From: Bacillota bacterium
GTDB taxonomy: Bacteria; Bacillota; UBA4882; UBA10575
DNA: 35,835 nt
Reading direction: 5' to 3'
Assembly (NCBI GenBank): GCA_012521315.1
Contig: JAAYMP010000062.1
Coordinates: 1-35,835, forward strand
Translations under genes and position numbers: made by a program
Notes under the pieces: generated by a model
Told to the model about the DNA's origin: nothing
Databases searched by the model: none
What the model saw: only the letters and a program-made list of their open reading frames with translations
Shown: positions 8,762 through 20,073 of the stretch, piece after piece
Layout: every line of letters starts with the position of its first letter
Position numbering within the stretch: the first letter of the stretch is position 1

Positions 8762-10375
8762 ATGTTTACTTGCCATTACGGGCAGGCCGTGATGGAAAGA
8801 ACCTTACTCAACACCAGCAAGGATCTGGAAGCCCATGGCCAGCTTGAGTTGGCGGCCGATTGTCCGGACCTGGAAACGGTTCTTGCCGCCCACGGGTACT
8901 TGCGGGAGATAAAAGGGGAAATCGTCGGGAACAAACTTTATTTGTCCGGAATGGCCGACGTCCATCTGGTTTACCGGGGAAAGGAGAGCTTGGACCAGGT
9001 CCCGGTGTATGGAATGGTGTGGAAAGGGACGGCGGGTGCGGTTGTTAACGGAGAGATTGAGCTGCCTGAGCGGGAGGCGGACTGGGATTGGCAGGTGCGC
9101 TTGTTACAAACGAAACTGCAACCGGAGACGGAACGTACGCTAAAATACCAGTTGGAACTGGAAGTCCGGTTGCGGGCCCATGAACCGGTGGCGGTCGGCT
9201 TTGTCGAACAGATCGAAACCGAAGCCCCGGTCCATACGGAAGAGGAGCATTTGTTGGTAGCGGAGCCGCTGGTCCAAACCTATGTTAGCCGGGAGTTCAG
9301 CAACACGTTCGCGCTCACCTATCCGCGTCCGCCGCTGAGCCGGGTCATCAGTTGCCAGGCCTTCCCGGTGCACACGACAGTCTCGGTGGGCAAAGAAAAA
9401 GTCAACATCGAAGGGAGATTGGAAGTGCATCTGGTCTATGCGACCCTGACCGAAGACGGACAGGAGGGTGGCCTGGAGACCCAAAAATGGACCGAAGAGA
9501 ACGGCGGCGCCCTTCCCTTCCAGATTACGGTGGAAACCCCGGTGCCGCAGGAGCCCTCGGTTGCTTATGAACTTTGGGTGGAGAGCGTGGACTGTCTTTC
9601 CCCGCATCCGGAGAGCTGCCGGGTGCAGATCCAGCTTGGCGTCGACGTGTGCCTGACCAAAACCCGGCAAGCAAAGGCCGTTATTGATGTGTCGGCGGAG
9701 CAAGGGATCATCGATCTCAAGCGGGAAATCGGTTCATGGGTTGAAGTAGTGGAAGAAGCGGAACGCTCCTTTGTGGTGGAAAAACTTCTTACTCTTCCGG
9801 AGCAGCGGCCACCGATCAAAGAGGTCTTGCAGGTTATGGTGACGGAGCCAAAGCTCCAATGGGAGCTGGACCACGACCAGTTGATTGTCGCCGGGGAAGC
9901 CCTGGCCACCCTCCTTTACGAAGCGGAGAGGATGGGTGAGGAAGGGGACGTGATTACAGCGGCCGGTTGGGGGCAGGACGGGACGGAGGCCTTATCTTTC
10001 GGCACCACCGTCGATCTCCCCGGGGTGGAGGCGGAGATGCAAGCCCGGGTCTTTCTCAATCCCCAGCGGCCGGCGGTGGAACTGGTGGATGAAAGAACGA
10101 TCAAACTGATCTGGGAGTTCAAGGCGATGATTACGGTAACGCAAAATCGCGAGTTAGCACTGGTTACCGACAGCGCCTTGGTTTGGCCGGAGGAAGGGCC
10201 GAAACCAAGTATGTTGTTTTACTTGGTGCAGCCGGGTGACACGTTGTGGGGGATTGCCCGCCGCTACAATACGACCATGGCTGCCCTGGCCAAGGCGAAC
10301 CAGTTGACCGGTACCGACCAGGAACTGGTTTTCGGGAAAAAGCTCCTTATTCCAAAGGCCCCGCTTGCCAACTAG
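8762..10375 (+). CDS. DUF3794 (SPOCS) domain protein with C-terminal LysM, SipL-like
   Basis: ATG 8762 with AAGGAGGGGG SD; repeated SPOCS-type segments; C-terminal LysM MLFYLVQPGDTLWGIARRYNTTMAALAKANQLTGTDQELVFGKKLLIP. Confidence 0.88.
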   Translation: MFTCHYGQAVMERTLLNTSKDLEAHGQLELAADCPDLETVLAAHGYLREIKGEIVGNKLYLSGMADVHLVYRGKESLDQVPVYGMVWKGTAGAVVNGEIELPEREADWDWQVRLLQTKLQPETERTLKYQLELEVRLRAHEPVAVGFVEQIETEAPVHTEEEHLLVAEPLVQTYVSREFSNTFALTYPRPPLSRVISCQAFPVHTTVSVGKEKVNIEGRLEVHLVYATLTEDGQEGGLETQKWTEENGGALPFQITVETPVPQEPSVAYELWVESVDCLSPHPESCRVQIQLGVDVCLTKTRQAKAVIDVSAEQGIIDLKREIGSWVEVVEEAERSFVVEKLLTLPEQRPPIKEVLQVMVTEPKLQWELDHDQLIVAGEALATLLYEAERMGEEGDVITAAGWGQDGTEALSFGTTVDLPGVEAEMQARVFLNPQRPAVELVDERTIKLIWEFKAMITVTQNRELALVTDSALVWPEEGPKPSMLFYLVQPGDTLWGIARRYNTTMAALAKANQLTGTDQELVFGKKLLIPKAPLAN

Positions 10376-10396
10376 AAGGAAGAAAGGAACGGACAG

Positions 10397-10423
10397 AAAA
10401 GACGCCGCAAGGCGTCTTTTTTT
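10397..10423 (+). terminator. rho-independent terminator
   Basis: AAAAGACGCC GCAA GGCGTCTTTTTTT. Confidence 0.93.
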
Positions 10424-10449
10424 CTCGTTATTGGCGGAGGGGACAATCC

Positions 10450-10478
10450 TTGACAAGCATCTGGAATTAGCGTATATT
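10450..10478 (+). promoter_or_regulatory. sigma-A type promoter for the zinc-ribbon gene
   Basis: TTGACA (10450-10455), 17-nt spacer, TATATT (10473-10478), directly after a terminator. Confidence 0.75.
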
Positions 10479-10558
10479 ATTGTGATGTAGGCAAAAACGA
10501 AGTTACATCGCCGGAACTGCTTAGCGTAAGCTTTGGTCTCTAGTATGGAGGTGAGGAG

Positions 10559-10795
10559 ATGCCAACCTACGACTATAAGTGTGCAAACTGTGGCCGGTTC
10601 GAGTGGTTTCAAAAGATCACCGAGGAACCGTTGACAGTTTGTCCCCATTGCGGCGGAGAAGTCCAGCGTCAGATCAGCCGCAACGTAGGGATTATCTTCA
10701 AAGGGAGCGGTTTCTATACAACCGACAACCGGAAGCCGAGCCAGGACAAAGAAAGCACCCATTCTTCGGCGACAAGCGAACAAAAGGTTTCATAA
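10559..10795 (+). CDS. FmdB-family zinc ribbon protein
   Basis: [56 protein letters not shown]: two CxxC pairs and GSGFYxTD ending typical of FmdB. GGAGGTGAGGAG SD. Confidence 0.93.
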   Translation: MPTYDYKCANCGRFEWFQKITEEPLTVCPHCGGEVQRQISRNVGIIFKGSGFYTTDNRKPSQDKESTHSSATSEQKVS

Positions 10796-10800
10796 ATATC

Positions 10801-10833
10801 AGAAAGGTCCCTTCTTGAGGCGACCTTTCTTTT
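10801..10833 (+). terminator. rho-independent terminator
   Basis: AGAAAGGTC (10801-10809) / GACCTTTCT (10822-10830) followed by TTT. Confidence 0.75.
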
Positions 10834-11052
10834 AATGATTATTTGACGGTTGTTTTTCGACAACACCGTGCTGACCATTGGGGCCTTTCTTCATCCCGGT
10901 TTTGGTTGGTGTTGCCGGCACGTGGCGCGCCCCCTTACGATTCCTCTTTTACGGTTGCTTTATCCAGGTGGTTACGATTCGCTTGTTCCACGGCGTGATG
11001 GCGAAGGATCCGGCTCCCGTCGTTCCGCCCCTGGAAGAAGGAGCTGGGGTAA

Positions 11053-12753
<1,701 letters not shown>

Positions 12754-12867
12754 TCTGGACTAATTGGCGCCAGATCAGCGGTCATCCCGCGAACCCGTTT
12801 TTCCGCCTTTCCCCTGGCGGGGAGGGGCGGGTGCCGTTGGAAAAAAGGGAAGAACGGGAGGGGTAAC

Positions 12868-13719
12868 ATGGGAACGTCACGTCCGCTCCCTGGGACCAGG
12901 CCGGTAAAGAAGGTGAAGTCCCGGAAGGAGAAGGGGAACCTTCCACTGAAAATCTTCCGGATTGTCTGCAGCCCGCTCTTACTTTTCGTCGACATTTTCC
13001 GGGCGCGGCCTTCGCCCCGGGTTTTCAAGGCTTTCCTCTGGTTAATGCTGGCGCTTATTCTCCTGATGACCGGGTTGTTTTTTTGGGTCGACCGGCAGGA
13101 GACCCGGTTGCAGGAGGTTTTGGGGTCCTATTTTTCCTATGCGGCCGGGGCGATCCCGGTAAGTACCGAAATTCAGGAGATTATCCACCGTAATGCCCTT
13201 TTGTTTAATGTCAGCCCGCAATTGGTGACGGCGGTGATCCAAGCGGAAAGCAGTTTTGACCCCGAAGCCTACTCACCAAAGGGGGCCTGCGGTTTGATGC
13301 AGTTGACGCCCTTAGTATGGCAGGCCTATAACCCGGACTCCAAGTGCAACGGGCGGCACCGGCCGGGGGAAAAAAACCACGGGCGGGACTGTATTTACAA
13401 CATCGAAGCGAATATCGCCACGGGAGTTCGTTATCTTAAGGATTTAATCGATTACTTTGATGGTGAAACCGGCCGGGCGCTTGAAGCATATAATGCGGGG
13501 TTGACCAATGTTGATCTGGAGAAGATCCGCCCCAAGTACAGGGAGACCCGGGCTTATCTGGGCCGGATCGGGCAGTTGTTGGCCCGTGATGAGCTGAGGA
13601 GTTTCGTCAACCTTTACGACTTGAACCGTTACGGCCGCACGATCCTCCGGGGCCTCTTCCTTGTTGCGTTGTTTTTATGGGCCGTCTTTTTGTTTTGGGT
13701 CAAAAAACACTATACCTAG
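12868..13719 (+). CDS. membrane-anchored lytic transglycosylase (SLT domain)
   Basis: N-terminal TM helix, then LLFNVSPQLVTAVIQAESSFDPEAYSPKGACGLMQLTPLVWQAY...NIEANIATGVRYLKDLIDYF...ALEAYNAG. C-terminal TM helix. Confidence 0.92.
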   Translation: MGTSRPLPGTRPVKKVKSRKEKGNLPLKIFRIVCSPLLLFVDIFRARPSPRVFKAFLWLMLALILLMTGLFFWVDRQETRLQEVLGSYFSYAAGAIPVSTEIQEIIHRNALLFNVSPQLVTAVIQAESSFDPEAYSPKGACGLMQLTPLVWQAYNPDSKCNGRHRPGEKNHGRDCIYNIEANIATGVRYLKDLIDYFDGETGRALEAYNAGLTNVDLEKIRPKYRETRAYLGRIGQLLARDELRSFVNLYDLNRYGRTILRGLFLVALFLWAVFLFWVKKHYT

Positions 13720-13805
13720 CCGGACCGGCACCGGCCCTTCCTTGTCGCCAGACATAATTCCCGAACTCGAACATAAAAGATTAAAAGAGGGAAGGGGGCG
13801 CAAGG

Positions 13806-14120
13806 ATGGAAGGGATTGGGTGGCAGGTTAGTGGTTTGATGTTTCTTTTTTTGACCGGTTTGGGGTGGGGGTTACTCTACGATGGCTGCCTGTTCTTCTT
13901 TGCACGCCGGCGGCAAGCGGGCGACTTCTTGTTTTGGGTCCTCTCGGTCTTTTTGATCTTTCCGGTGCTCCTCTTTACGACCGGCGGCGAGCTACGGGTC
14001 TCTTTTGGGATCAGTTTAATCGTTGGGGTGGCTTGCTACCGGTGGGTCTTTCATCCGACGATTCATCTTTATTTAAAACTGTTAAAAAGAAAACTCCGTC
14101 GCCGGCGGGGGTTTTTTTAA
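13806..14120 (+). CDS. yabQ: spore cortex biosynthesis protein YabQ
   Basis: Small multi-TM protein LMFLFLTGLGWGLLYDGCLFFFARRR..., located directly upstream of a divIC-like gene as in Bacillus. Confidence 0.8.
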   Translation: MEGIGWQVSGLMFLFLTGLGWGLLYDGCLFFFARRRQAGDFLFWVLSVFLIFPVLLFTTGGELRVSFGISLIVGVACYRWVFHPTIHLYLKLLKRKLRRRRGFF

Positions 14121-14247
14121 GCACAGTTCAGGTCAAAGACAGGAGTGGACGGGTTTGAAGCGAATTAATTAAAATGGCTTTGCTTTTGCTGGGAGGGGAA
14201 ACGAGGCGGAGAGAGGGAAAAGGAAGGGGAAAGAAGGGGGGAGTAGG

Positions 14248-14508
14248 ATGAACCGGGTTGTTTATTTTCCGAAGCGGATGGGAACGGAAAATAGACGGAA
14301 ACGGTTTAAGGTAAAGGGTTTATCCCTTTTCTTGCTGCTCCTTTTTTTGATCCTAATCTATCAGATTGGGAGCGGGCTTTATATCTATTTTATGTATAAC
14401 CGGCGTTTACACAACGCCCGGTCGCTGCTTCGGGAGAAACAAAAGATCATGGAGCAGTTGGAAAGGCAGTTGCACAAGGCCGAAATTGAGACGTCGGCCG
14501 GGACGTGA
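14248..14508 (+). CDS. divIC: septum formation initiator family protein (DivIC/FtsL-like)
   Basis: Basic cytoplasmic tail, one TM helix, short coiled coil (RRLHNARSLLREKQKIMEQLERQLHKAE); conserved yabQ-divIC order. Confidence 0.75.
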   Translation: MNRVVYFPKRMGTENRRKRFKVKGLSLFLLLLFLILIYQIGSGLYIYFMYNRRLHNARSLLREKQKIMEQLERQLHKAEIETSAGT

Positions 14509-14526
14509 AGTGAACGGATGGATTGA

Positions 14527-14549
14527 ACGGCTGCGCGACAGCCGTTTTT
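14527..14549 (+). terminator. rho-independent terminator after divIC
   Basis: ACGGCTG CGCGA CAGCCGT TTTT. Confidence 0.8.
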
Positions 14550-14597
14550 GTTCGTTAAAATAAAAATAAAAAAAGCCGACAAAGGTCGGGAAGAAGG

Positions 14598-16775
14598 GTG
14601 CGGTTTATCACATTGACGTTGCTTGCACAGTTAGCATCTGAACTGGGGATTGGACTCGACCAGGTCAGACGGACAGTAAAATTGTTCGATGAGGGCAATA
14701 CTTTGCCGTTTATTGCCCGCTACCGAAAGGAAGTCACGGGCGGGCTGGATGAAGAACAACTGCGGCGGTTGGAGGAACGCCTTGGCTATTTGCGGAACCT
14801 GGAAGCGCGGAAGGAAGAGGTTCTGCGGAGCATTGCGGAACAGGGGAAACTTACCCCCGAGTTGGAACAGGCAATCAGAGCGGCCACGATCCGTCAGGAA
14901 GTGGAGGACTATTACCGGCCTTACCGACCAAAACGGCGGACAAGAGCCACCAAGGCGAAAGAACAGGGTCTGGAGCCTTTGGCCGCGTTGATCTGGGCCC
15001 AGGAAATGACCGCCGGTGATCCGGAAGAAGTGGCCACCGCCTATCTCCGCCCCGAGCTTGGCGTGGAAGAGCCGGAGCAGGCTTTGGCCGGAGCGCTGGA
15101 TATTATCGCCGAACAGATTGCCGACCAGGCGGAGTGGCGGCGGATGATCCGAGATTATCTGTGGGAACATGCCCAGCTTGCCTCGGAGTTGAAGACGGAA
15201 GGGCCGGAAGCGCAGGTTTACCGCCAGTACCATCAGTACAGCGAACCGGTGAAGCGGATTCCGCCCCACCGGGTGCTGGCTTTGAACCGGGGTGAAAAGG
15301 AGGGGGCTTTAAAAGTCGGGCTCCAAGTCGACCAGGCCCCCCTGCTCAGCCGCCTGGAGGAGCTGGTGCTGAAGAACCGGTCCTGTATTTTCACCCCTTA
15401 CTTGGAGGCCGCCGTTGAAGACAGCCTTAACCGCTTAATTTTGCCCAGTATCGAACGGGAGATCCGGGCCGCTTTGACGGAAACCGCTGAAGAACAGGCG
15501 ATTAGAGTATTTGGGATTAACTTGCGGCAGTTGTTGCTGCAACCGCCCGTCCGCGGCAAAACGGTGATGGGAATCGATCCCGGTTTCCGGACCGGTTGCA
15601 AAGTGGTGGTGGTTGACTCCATCGGCCGGGTCCTGGCGGCGACGACGATTTACCCCCACCCACCCCAGAACGAGTGGGAAAAGGCGAAAGCGGAATTGAC
15701 GGCGTTAATCGCGGAGTACCAGGTCGATTTGGTGGCCAGCGGGAACGGGACCGCCGCGCGGGAAACGGAGGAACTGGTCGCGGCGACTTTGGCCGGGATC
15801 GAGCGTCCGGTTTACTATACCATTGTCAGTGAAGCCGGGGCTTCCGTTTATTCCGCTTCGAAGATCGCCCGGGAGGAACTGCTCGGATACGATGTGGCCA
15901 TGCGCGGAGCCGTCTCGATCGCCCGCCGGTTGCAGGATCCCCTGGCCGAACTGGTCAAGATCGAACCGAAAGCCCTCGGAGTGGGGGAATACCAGCATGA
16001 TGTGGACCAAAACCGCCTCGGTGAAACGCTGAGAGGGGTGGTCGAGTCCTGTGTGAACTACGTTGGCGTTGATCTTAATACGGCTTCGGCTTTTCTCTTG
16101 CAAAACGTGGCGGGGATCGGGCCGACGCTGGCCCGGGCTATTGTGGCTTACCGTGAAGCCAACGGCCCCTTCCGGCGGAGGGAAGAACTCCTCAAGGTCA
16201 AAAGACTGGGTAACCACGTTTATACGCAAGCGGCCGGCTTTTTGCGCTTGCCCGATGGCGAATACAGTCTGGAGAATACGGGAATCCATCCCGAGTCGTA
16301 CCATGTGGCCGAAGCCCTCCTGGCGGCGGTGGGTTACGAGAGTGGGGATCTAAGGGACCCTTCCCGTCTGGCCGGGTTACGGGAAAAACTAAAAACCCTT
16401 GATTTGGCGGCGATGGCGGTAAAACTGGACGTCGGCCTTCCCACCCTGCAGGACATCTTCGACGGGCTCTGCCGCCCGGGACGCGACCCCCGCGCCGAGT
16501 TGCCGGGTCCGGTCTTCCGCCGGGATGTTAAATCGATGAACGATTTAAAACCGGGAATGATCCTAAACGGCGTGGTCCGGAATGTGGTTGATTTTGGCGC
16601 CTTTATCGACATCGGGGTGGAAGAGGATGGCCTGGCCCATATTTCAGAGTTGGCGACAAGGTATATTCGCCATCCGCTGGAGATCGTCGCCATTGGGCAA
16701 ACGGTGAAAGTGCGGATCTTAAATGTCGATCCGGAGCGCCGGCGGATTGCCCTTTCCTTGAAAGGGGTCGAGTAA
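14598..16775 (+). CDS. tex: Tex family RNA-binding transcriptional accessory protein
   Basis: DEGNTLPFIARYRKEVTGGLDEEQLRRLEERL, GIDPGFRTGCKVVVVD, HhH segment, C-terminal S1 domain PGMILNGVVRNVVDFGAFIDIGVEEDGLAHISEL. Exact start codon uncertain. Confidence 0.96.
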   Translation: MRFITLTLLAQLASELGIGLDQVRRTVKLFDEGNTLPFIARYRKEVTGGLDEEQLRRLEERLGYLRNLEARKEEVLRSIAEQGKLTPELEQAIRAATIRQEVEDYYRPYRPKRRTRATKAKEQGLEPLAALIWAQEMTAGDPEEVATAYLRPELGVEEPEQALAGALDIIAEQIADQAEWRRMIRDYLWEHAQLASELKTEGPEAQVYRQYHQYSEPVKRIPPHRVLALNRGEKEGALKVGLQVDQAPLLSRLEELVLKNRSCIFTPYLEAAVEDSLNRLILPSIEREIRAALTETAEEQAIRVFGINLRQLLLQPPVRGKTVMGIDPGFRTGCKVVVVDSIGRVLAATTIYPHPPQNEWEKAKAELTALIAEYQVDLVASGNGTAARETEELVAATLAGIERPVYYTIVSEAGASVYSASKIAREELLGYDVAMRGAVSIARRLQDPLAELVKIEPKALGVGEYQHDVDQNRLGETLRGVVESCVNYVGVDLNTASAFLLQNVAGIGPTLARAIVAYREANGPFRRREELLKVKRLGNHVYTQAAGFLRLPDGEYSLENTGIHPESYHVAEALLAAVGYESGDLRDPSRLAGLREKLKTLDLAAMAVKLDVGLPTLQDIFDGLCRPGRDPRAELPGPVFRRDVKSMNDLKPGMILNGVVRNVVDFGAFIDIGVEEDGLAHISELATRYIRHPLEIVAIGQTVKVRILNVDPERRRIALSLKGVE

Positions 16776-16805
16776 GCGTGGAGATTTGTCTGGTTCTGTC
16801 TCACC

Positions 16806-16835
16806 TTGACAACACATTTTTAACTGCGATATAAT
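16806..16835 (+). promoter_or_regulatory. sigma-A type promoter for the S1-domain gene
   Basis: TTGACA (16806-16811), 18-nt spacer, TATAAT (16830-16835). Confidence 0.85.
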
Positions 16836-16890
16836 AATATATATTACTTTGGAGAGAATTCTCTAAATCAAGGGGAGGAAATAACTGAAT

Positions 16891-17274
16891 ATGTCTTTTG
16901 CGGTGGGCCAGGTTGTGGAAGGGAAGGTCACCGGAATCACTAATTTCGGCGCATTTGTGGAGCTATCGCCAGGGATGACCGGATTGGTCCATATTTCCGA
17001 AGTCGCGGATGTCTATGTTAAGGACATCAAAGACTTTGTTCAACTTAACGACCAGGTTAAAGTGAAGATTTTATCGATGCAAGATGGAAAGATTGGTCTC
17101 TCGATCCGTCAAGCCCAACCGAAGCCCAGCCGACAAAGCCAGCAGTCTTTCGAGGATAAGCTAGCGAAGTTTCTAAAGGATTCTGATGAACGCCAATCCG
17201 ACTTGCGAAGAAGCATGGATTCGAAACGCGGGGGAAGAGGAGGAGGGCGTTTAAGCCTTTTAAAGGGGAAATAA
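16891..17274 (+). CDS. yabR: S1 RNA-binding domain protein (YabR / general stress protein 13-like)
   Basis: MSFAVGQVVEGKVTGITNFGAFVELSPGMTGLVHISEVADVYVKDIKDFVQLNDQVKVKIL plus a basic low-complexity tail; position after divIC/tex. Confidence 0.88.
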   Translation: MSFAVGQVVEGKVTGITNFGAFVELSPGMTGLVHISEVADVYVKDIKDFVQLNDQVKVKILSMQDGKIGLSIRQAQPKPSRQSQQSFEDKLAKFLKDSDERQSDLRRSMDSKRGGRGGGRLSLLKGK

Positions 17275-17309
17275 TTAATGGTCGGTTGACCAGTTGCGGA
17301 AAAAAGGTC

Positions 17310-17338
17310 TTGATTAACAAGGGGATTTGTATTATAAT
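17310..17338 (+). promoter_or_regulatory. promoter of the tRNA operon
   Basis: TTGATT (17310-17315), 17-nt spacer, TATAAT (17333-17338), 19 nt upstream of tRNA-Met. Confidence 0.75.
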
Positions 17339-17357
17339 CAGGAATGCAGTTGTCCTT

Positions 17358-17434
17358 GGCGGTGTAGCTCAGTTGGTGAGAGCATACGGTTCATACCCGT
17401 AGTGTCACTGGTTCGAATCCAGTCACCGCCACCA
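17358..17434 (+). tRNA. tRNA-Met (anticodon CAT), encoded CCA
   Basis: Cloverleaf GGCGGTG...CACCGCC-A-CCA; anticodon stem TACGG/CCGTA with loop TTCATAC; T arm GGTTCGAATCC. Elongator Met versus tRNA-Ile2(CAT) not fully resolved by eye. Confidence 0.95.
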
Positions 17435-17439
17435 AAAAC

Positions 17440-17515
<76 letters not shown>

Positions 17516-17529
17516 CTAAAAAGCAAAAG

Positions 17530-17554
17530 ACCGTCCGGAGAGGACGGTTTTTTT
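17530..17554 (+). terminator. rho-independent terminator of the tRNA operon
   Basis: ACCGTCC GGAGA GGACGGT TTTTTT. Confidence 0.93.
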
Positions 17555-17719
17555 GGTTCAGCGCAAGGTGTTTTTAATGATATAATTAATAACAAGGGAA
17601 AGCCGGCGCAAGAAGGAAGCGATAAATTAACATAACGCACCACCTCTTTGGCAGAAAAGTACTTTCCTAGGCCCATGCCCGCGAAAGCTTTCCGTGGAAA
17701 GAGAGTGGGAGGATTTAAG

Positions 17720-20062
17720 ATGGAACTGGGTCACACGCCATCGTCCTTTCTGGAAAAGGCCGCCCCTGAATCATTAGAAGAGATCTTCACCCATACCGAC
17801 GATGGGATGGTTTTGGTTGGACCGGATTATAAGGTAAAAAAAGTGAACGACCGTTTTGTCCGGCAGCTTGCGGCCCCGGTCCGGGATTGGGAAGGCGTTG
17901 CCATCGACCAACTCATCCCCGGGTTTGATCGGAAGCTGCGCGGACTTTTCTCCCAAGTGCAGGAGGGAAAGGAGCCGTTGGTCACGGAGCGGCTCAAGAT
18001 CTTTCCGGTCTTCGTTGCGGGGAAGTCCTTTGCCGGATGGTTGCTTTTGGTTTCGGCCGGATGGGAAGAGAGTCTCGGTTCCGTCGCCCAACCGGAGGGC
18101 GAGGCGAGCGGCGACCAAGGGAAAGCCGGCCAAAGCTTAGCCAATCCCCTGCCAAAACGCCGGATTGAGTCGCTCCTCTCGGCGGAAACGGTCTTTAGTA
18201 ATTTACCGGTGGGGATTGCCGTCTATGACAGCATCTCCTTGCGGCTGAAATGGGCGAACCCGGTTTACCGGGGATTCCTGGAGGAACAGGGCGCCTTGGG
18301 GCGGACCATCCTGGAGACGATCCCGGGTGCCCACGAGAACGGGCTGGTCCTTGCCTGTGACTACGTGACCACGACGGGAGAACCCTTCGTGGCGTCCGAA
18401 TTTCGAATTGAAGGTTTTAAGCGGGGAGTTGTATACTGGCGTCTGACGATTGTCCGTTTGGACCTTAACGAACCCGAAGCGCCAGCCCTTTTATTTATCG
18501 CGGTAGATGTGACCGAACAAGTCCAAACGGGAAAGCAACAGAAAGACACGGAGAAGATTACCGGAAGCGGCCTTGCTCGACTGAAAGCCGTGGCGAACGG
18601 CCTAAAGGAAGGGATGATCATTACGGATCCCCGCGGCCAAGTGGTCTTGTTGAACCTGGCGGGGATGAGAATGATGGGTTGCGACGCCATCGAAGAGACG
18701 TTGCGCCCGGTTGCCGAGTATAACCGGCGGTATAGGTTTAAAGAGCTATCGGGGGTCCTTTTGCCCCCGGAGGCTAGCCCGTTAGCCCGGCCGTTACAGG
18801 GGGAAGCCTTTTTTGACTGGGAATTGATGGTCGAAGATTGGCGCCAAGCCCGAACTTGGATTGGCAAGTTCAACGGGACACCCATCCGTAACCGGGAAGG
18901 CGAGTTGATCCTTGGGGTAGTAGTTTTCCATGATATTACCCACACCAAACAAGTGGAGCAAGACTGGGAAAAACTAGTGGCCCTTGAGCAGAAGGTGCGG
19001 ACCGCGGCTGAAAGGCAAGACCTGCAGAAACAGGTGCTCCTTGATAATATTGGGGAAGGGGTATTGGTGCTTTCCCCCAACGGTCGCCTGTTGATGGCCA
19101 ACAAAGTAGCGTTGGAGATCTGCGGCGTGCAAGGGTGGCCGGAAACGCTAGAAGACCTCCTTTCGCCGGCTGTTTTGTTCCGGAAAGACGGGTCGCGGTT
19201 GGCCCCGGACGAACTATTGGCGACACGCCTGCAGGCGGGCGACTACTTTACCGACGAAGAGTACCGGCTAAAAAGGGCGGACGGAACGGAACGGCGCCTT
19301 TTGGTCAGCGGAAATGCGGTTAAAGACCGCCAGGGGCAGATTTTCGTAAACCTGGTGACGATCCGGGATGTGACCGAGTTGCGGAATCTGGAACAGATTA
19401 GAGAGGACTATTTACAGATGGTCTCCCACGATCTCCGCTCGCCGCTGGCGGTGATCATATCCCATGCCCAGTTGTTGGGGTTAATCGCAAAGGAGGAAAT
19501 CCGGATCGCCAACAGTGTGCGCGCGATCACGGTTTCCGCCCACCGTATGAATAACATGATCGCCGATCTGGTTGATTCGACGCGGATCGAGGCGGGGCGG
19601 TTAGTCTTGAGAACGGTCCGCCTTGACTTGGACCGGTTTATCCGTGATTTATTACTGCGTATGCAAGGCGTCATCGCCGTCAGGCGTGTTCGCCTGCTTA
19701 AGAAGGAGCCTTTATTGCCGGTGGTCGCCGACCCCAGTCGCTTGGAACGGATCATGATCAATCTTTTGTCTAATGCTTTGCAGTATTCGCCGCCGGATAG
19801 TCCGGTCGAGATCGAATTTGGGGTGGACGGCGACCGGATGGTGGTCGCCATCCGGGATAAAGGCCAAGGGATCAGTCGGGAAAACTTACCCATGGTCTTT
19901 GACCGGTATTACCGGGTGTCGGGTGACGGTGGAGAAGGAATTGGTTTGGGCCTCTACATTGTGAAAAAGTTGGTCGAAGCCCACCAGGGGGCGGTTTGGG
20001 TGGAGAGTACGCTAGGGGAGGGGAGTACTTTCTATTTCACCCTGCCGGTGGCAGCTAAGTAG
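17720..20062 (+). CDS. multi-PAS sensor histidine kinase, apparently soluble
   Basis: ATG 17720 with GGGAGGA SD; several PAS-like segments; HisKA MVSHDLRSPLAVIISHAQLL; HATPase motifs MINLLSNALQYSP, DKGQGIS, GIGLGLYIVKKLVEAHQG. No convincing TM segment. Confidence 0.93.
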   Translation: MELGHTPSSFLEKAAPESLEEIFTHTDDGMVLVGPDYKVKKVNDRFVRQLAAPVRDWEGVAIDQLIPGFDRKLRGLFSQVQEGKEPLVTERLKIFPVFVAGKSFAGWLLLVSAGWEESLGSVAQPEGEASGDQGKAGQSLANPLPKRRIESLLSAETVFSNLPVGIAVYDSISLRLKWANPVYRGFLEEQGALGRTILETIPGAHENGLVLACDYVTTTGEPFVASEFRIEGFKRGVVYWRLTIVRLDLNEPEAPALLFIAVDVTEQVQTGKQQKDTEKITGSGLARLKAVANGLKEGMIITDPRGQVVLLNLAGMRMMGCDAIEETLRPVAEYNRRYRFKELSGVLLPPEASPLARPLQGEAFFDWELMVEDWRQARTWIGKFNGTPIRNREGELILGVVVFHDITHTKQVEQDWEKLVALEQKVRTAAERQDLQKQVLLDNIGEGVLVLSPNGRLLMANKVALEICGVQGWPETLEDLLSPAVLFRKDGSRLAPDELLATRLQAGDYFTDEEYRLKRADGTERRLLVSGNAVKDRQGQIFVNLVTIRDVTELRNLEQIREDYLQMVSHDLRSPLAVIISHAQLLGLIAKEEIRIANSVRAITVSAHRMNNMIADLVDSTRIEAGRLVLRTVRLDLDRFIRDLLLRMQGVIAVRRVRLLKKEPLLPVVADPSRLERIMINLLSNALQYSPPDSPVEIEFGVDGDRMVVAIRDKGQGISRENLPMVFDRYYRVSGDGGEGIGLGLYIVKKLVEAHQGAVWVESTLGEGSTFYFTLPVAAK

Positions 20063-20073
20063 GAAGGGGAGTA

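Noticed and set aside
10154-10783. 209-aa minus-strand ORF
   Set aside because: Spans the end of the LysM protein, a terminator and the FmdB gene in antisense; not credible.
14631-15269. 212-aa minus-strand ORF
   Set aside because: Antisense to tex; no SD or family motif.
15705-16304. 199-aa minus-strand ORF
   Set aside because: Antisense to the conserved core of tex.
18361-19104. 247-aa minus-strand ORF
   Set aside because: Antisense to the histidine kinase; Ser/Arg/Thr-rich shadow translation with no recognisable motifs.
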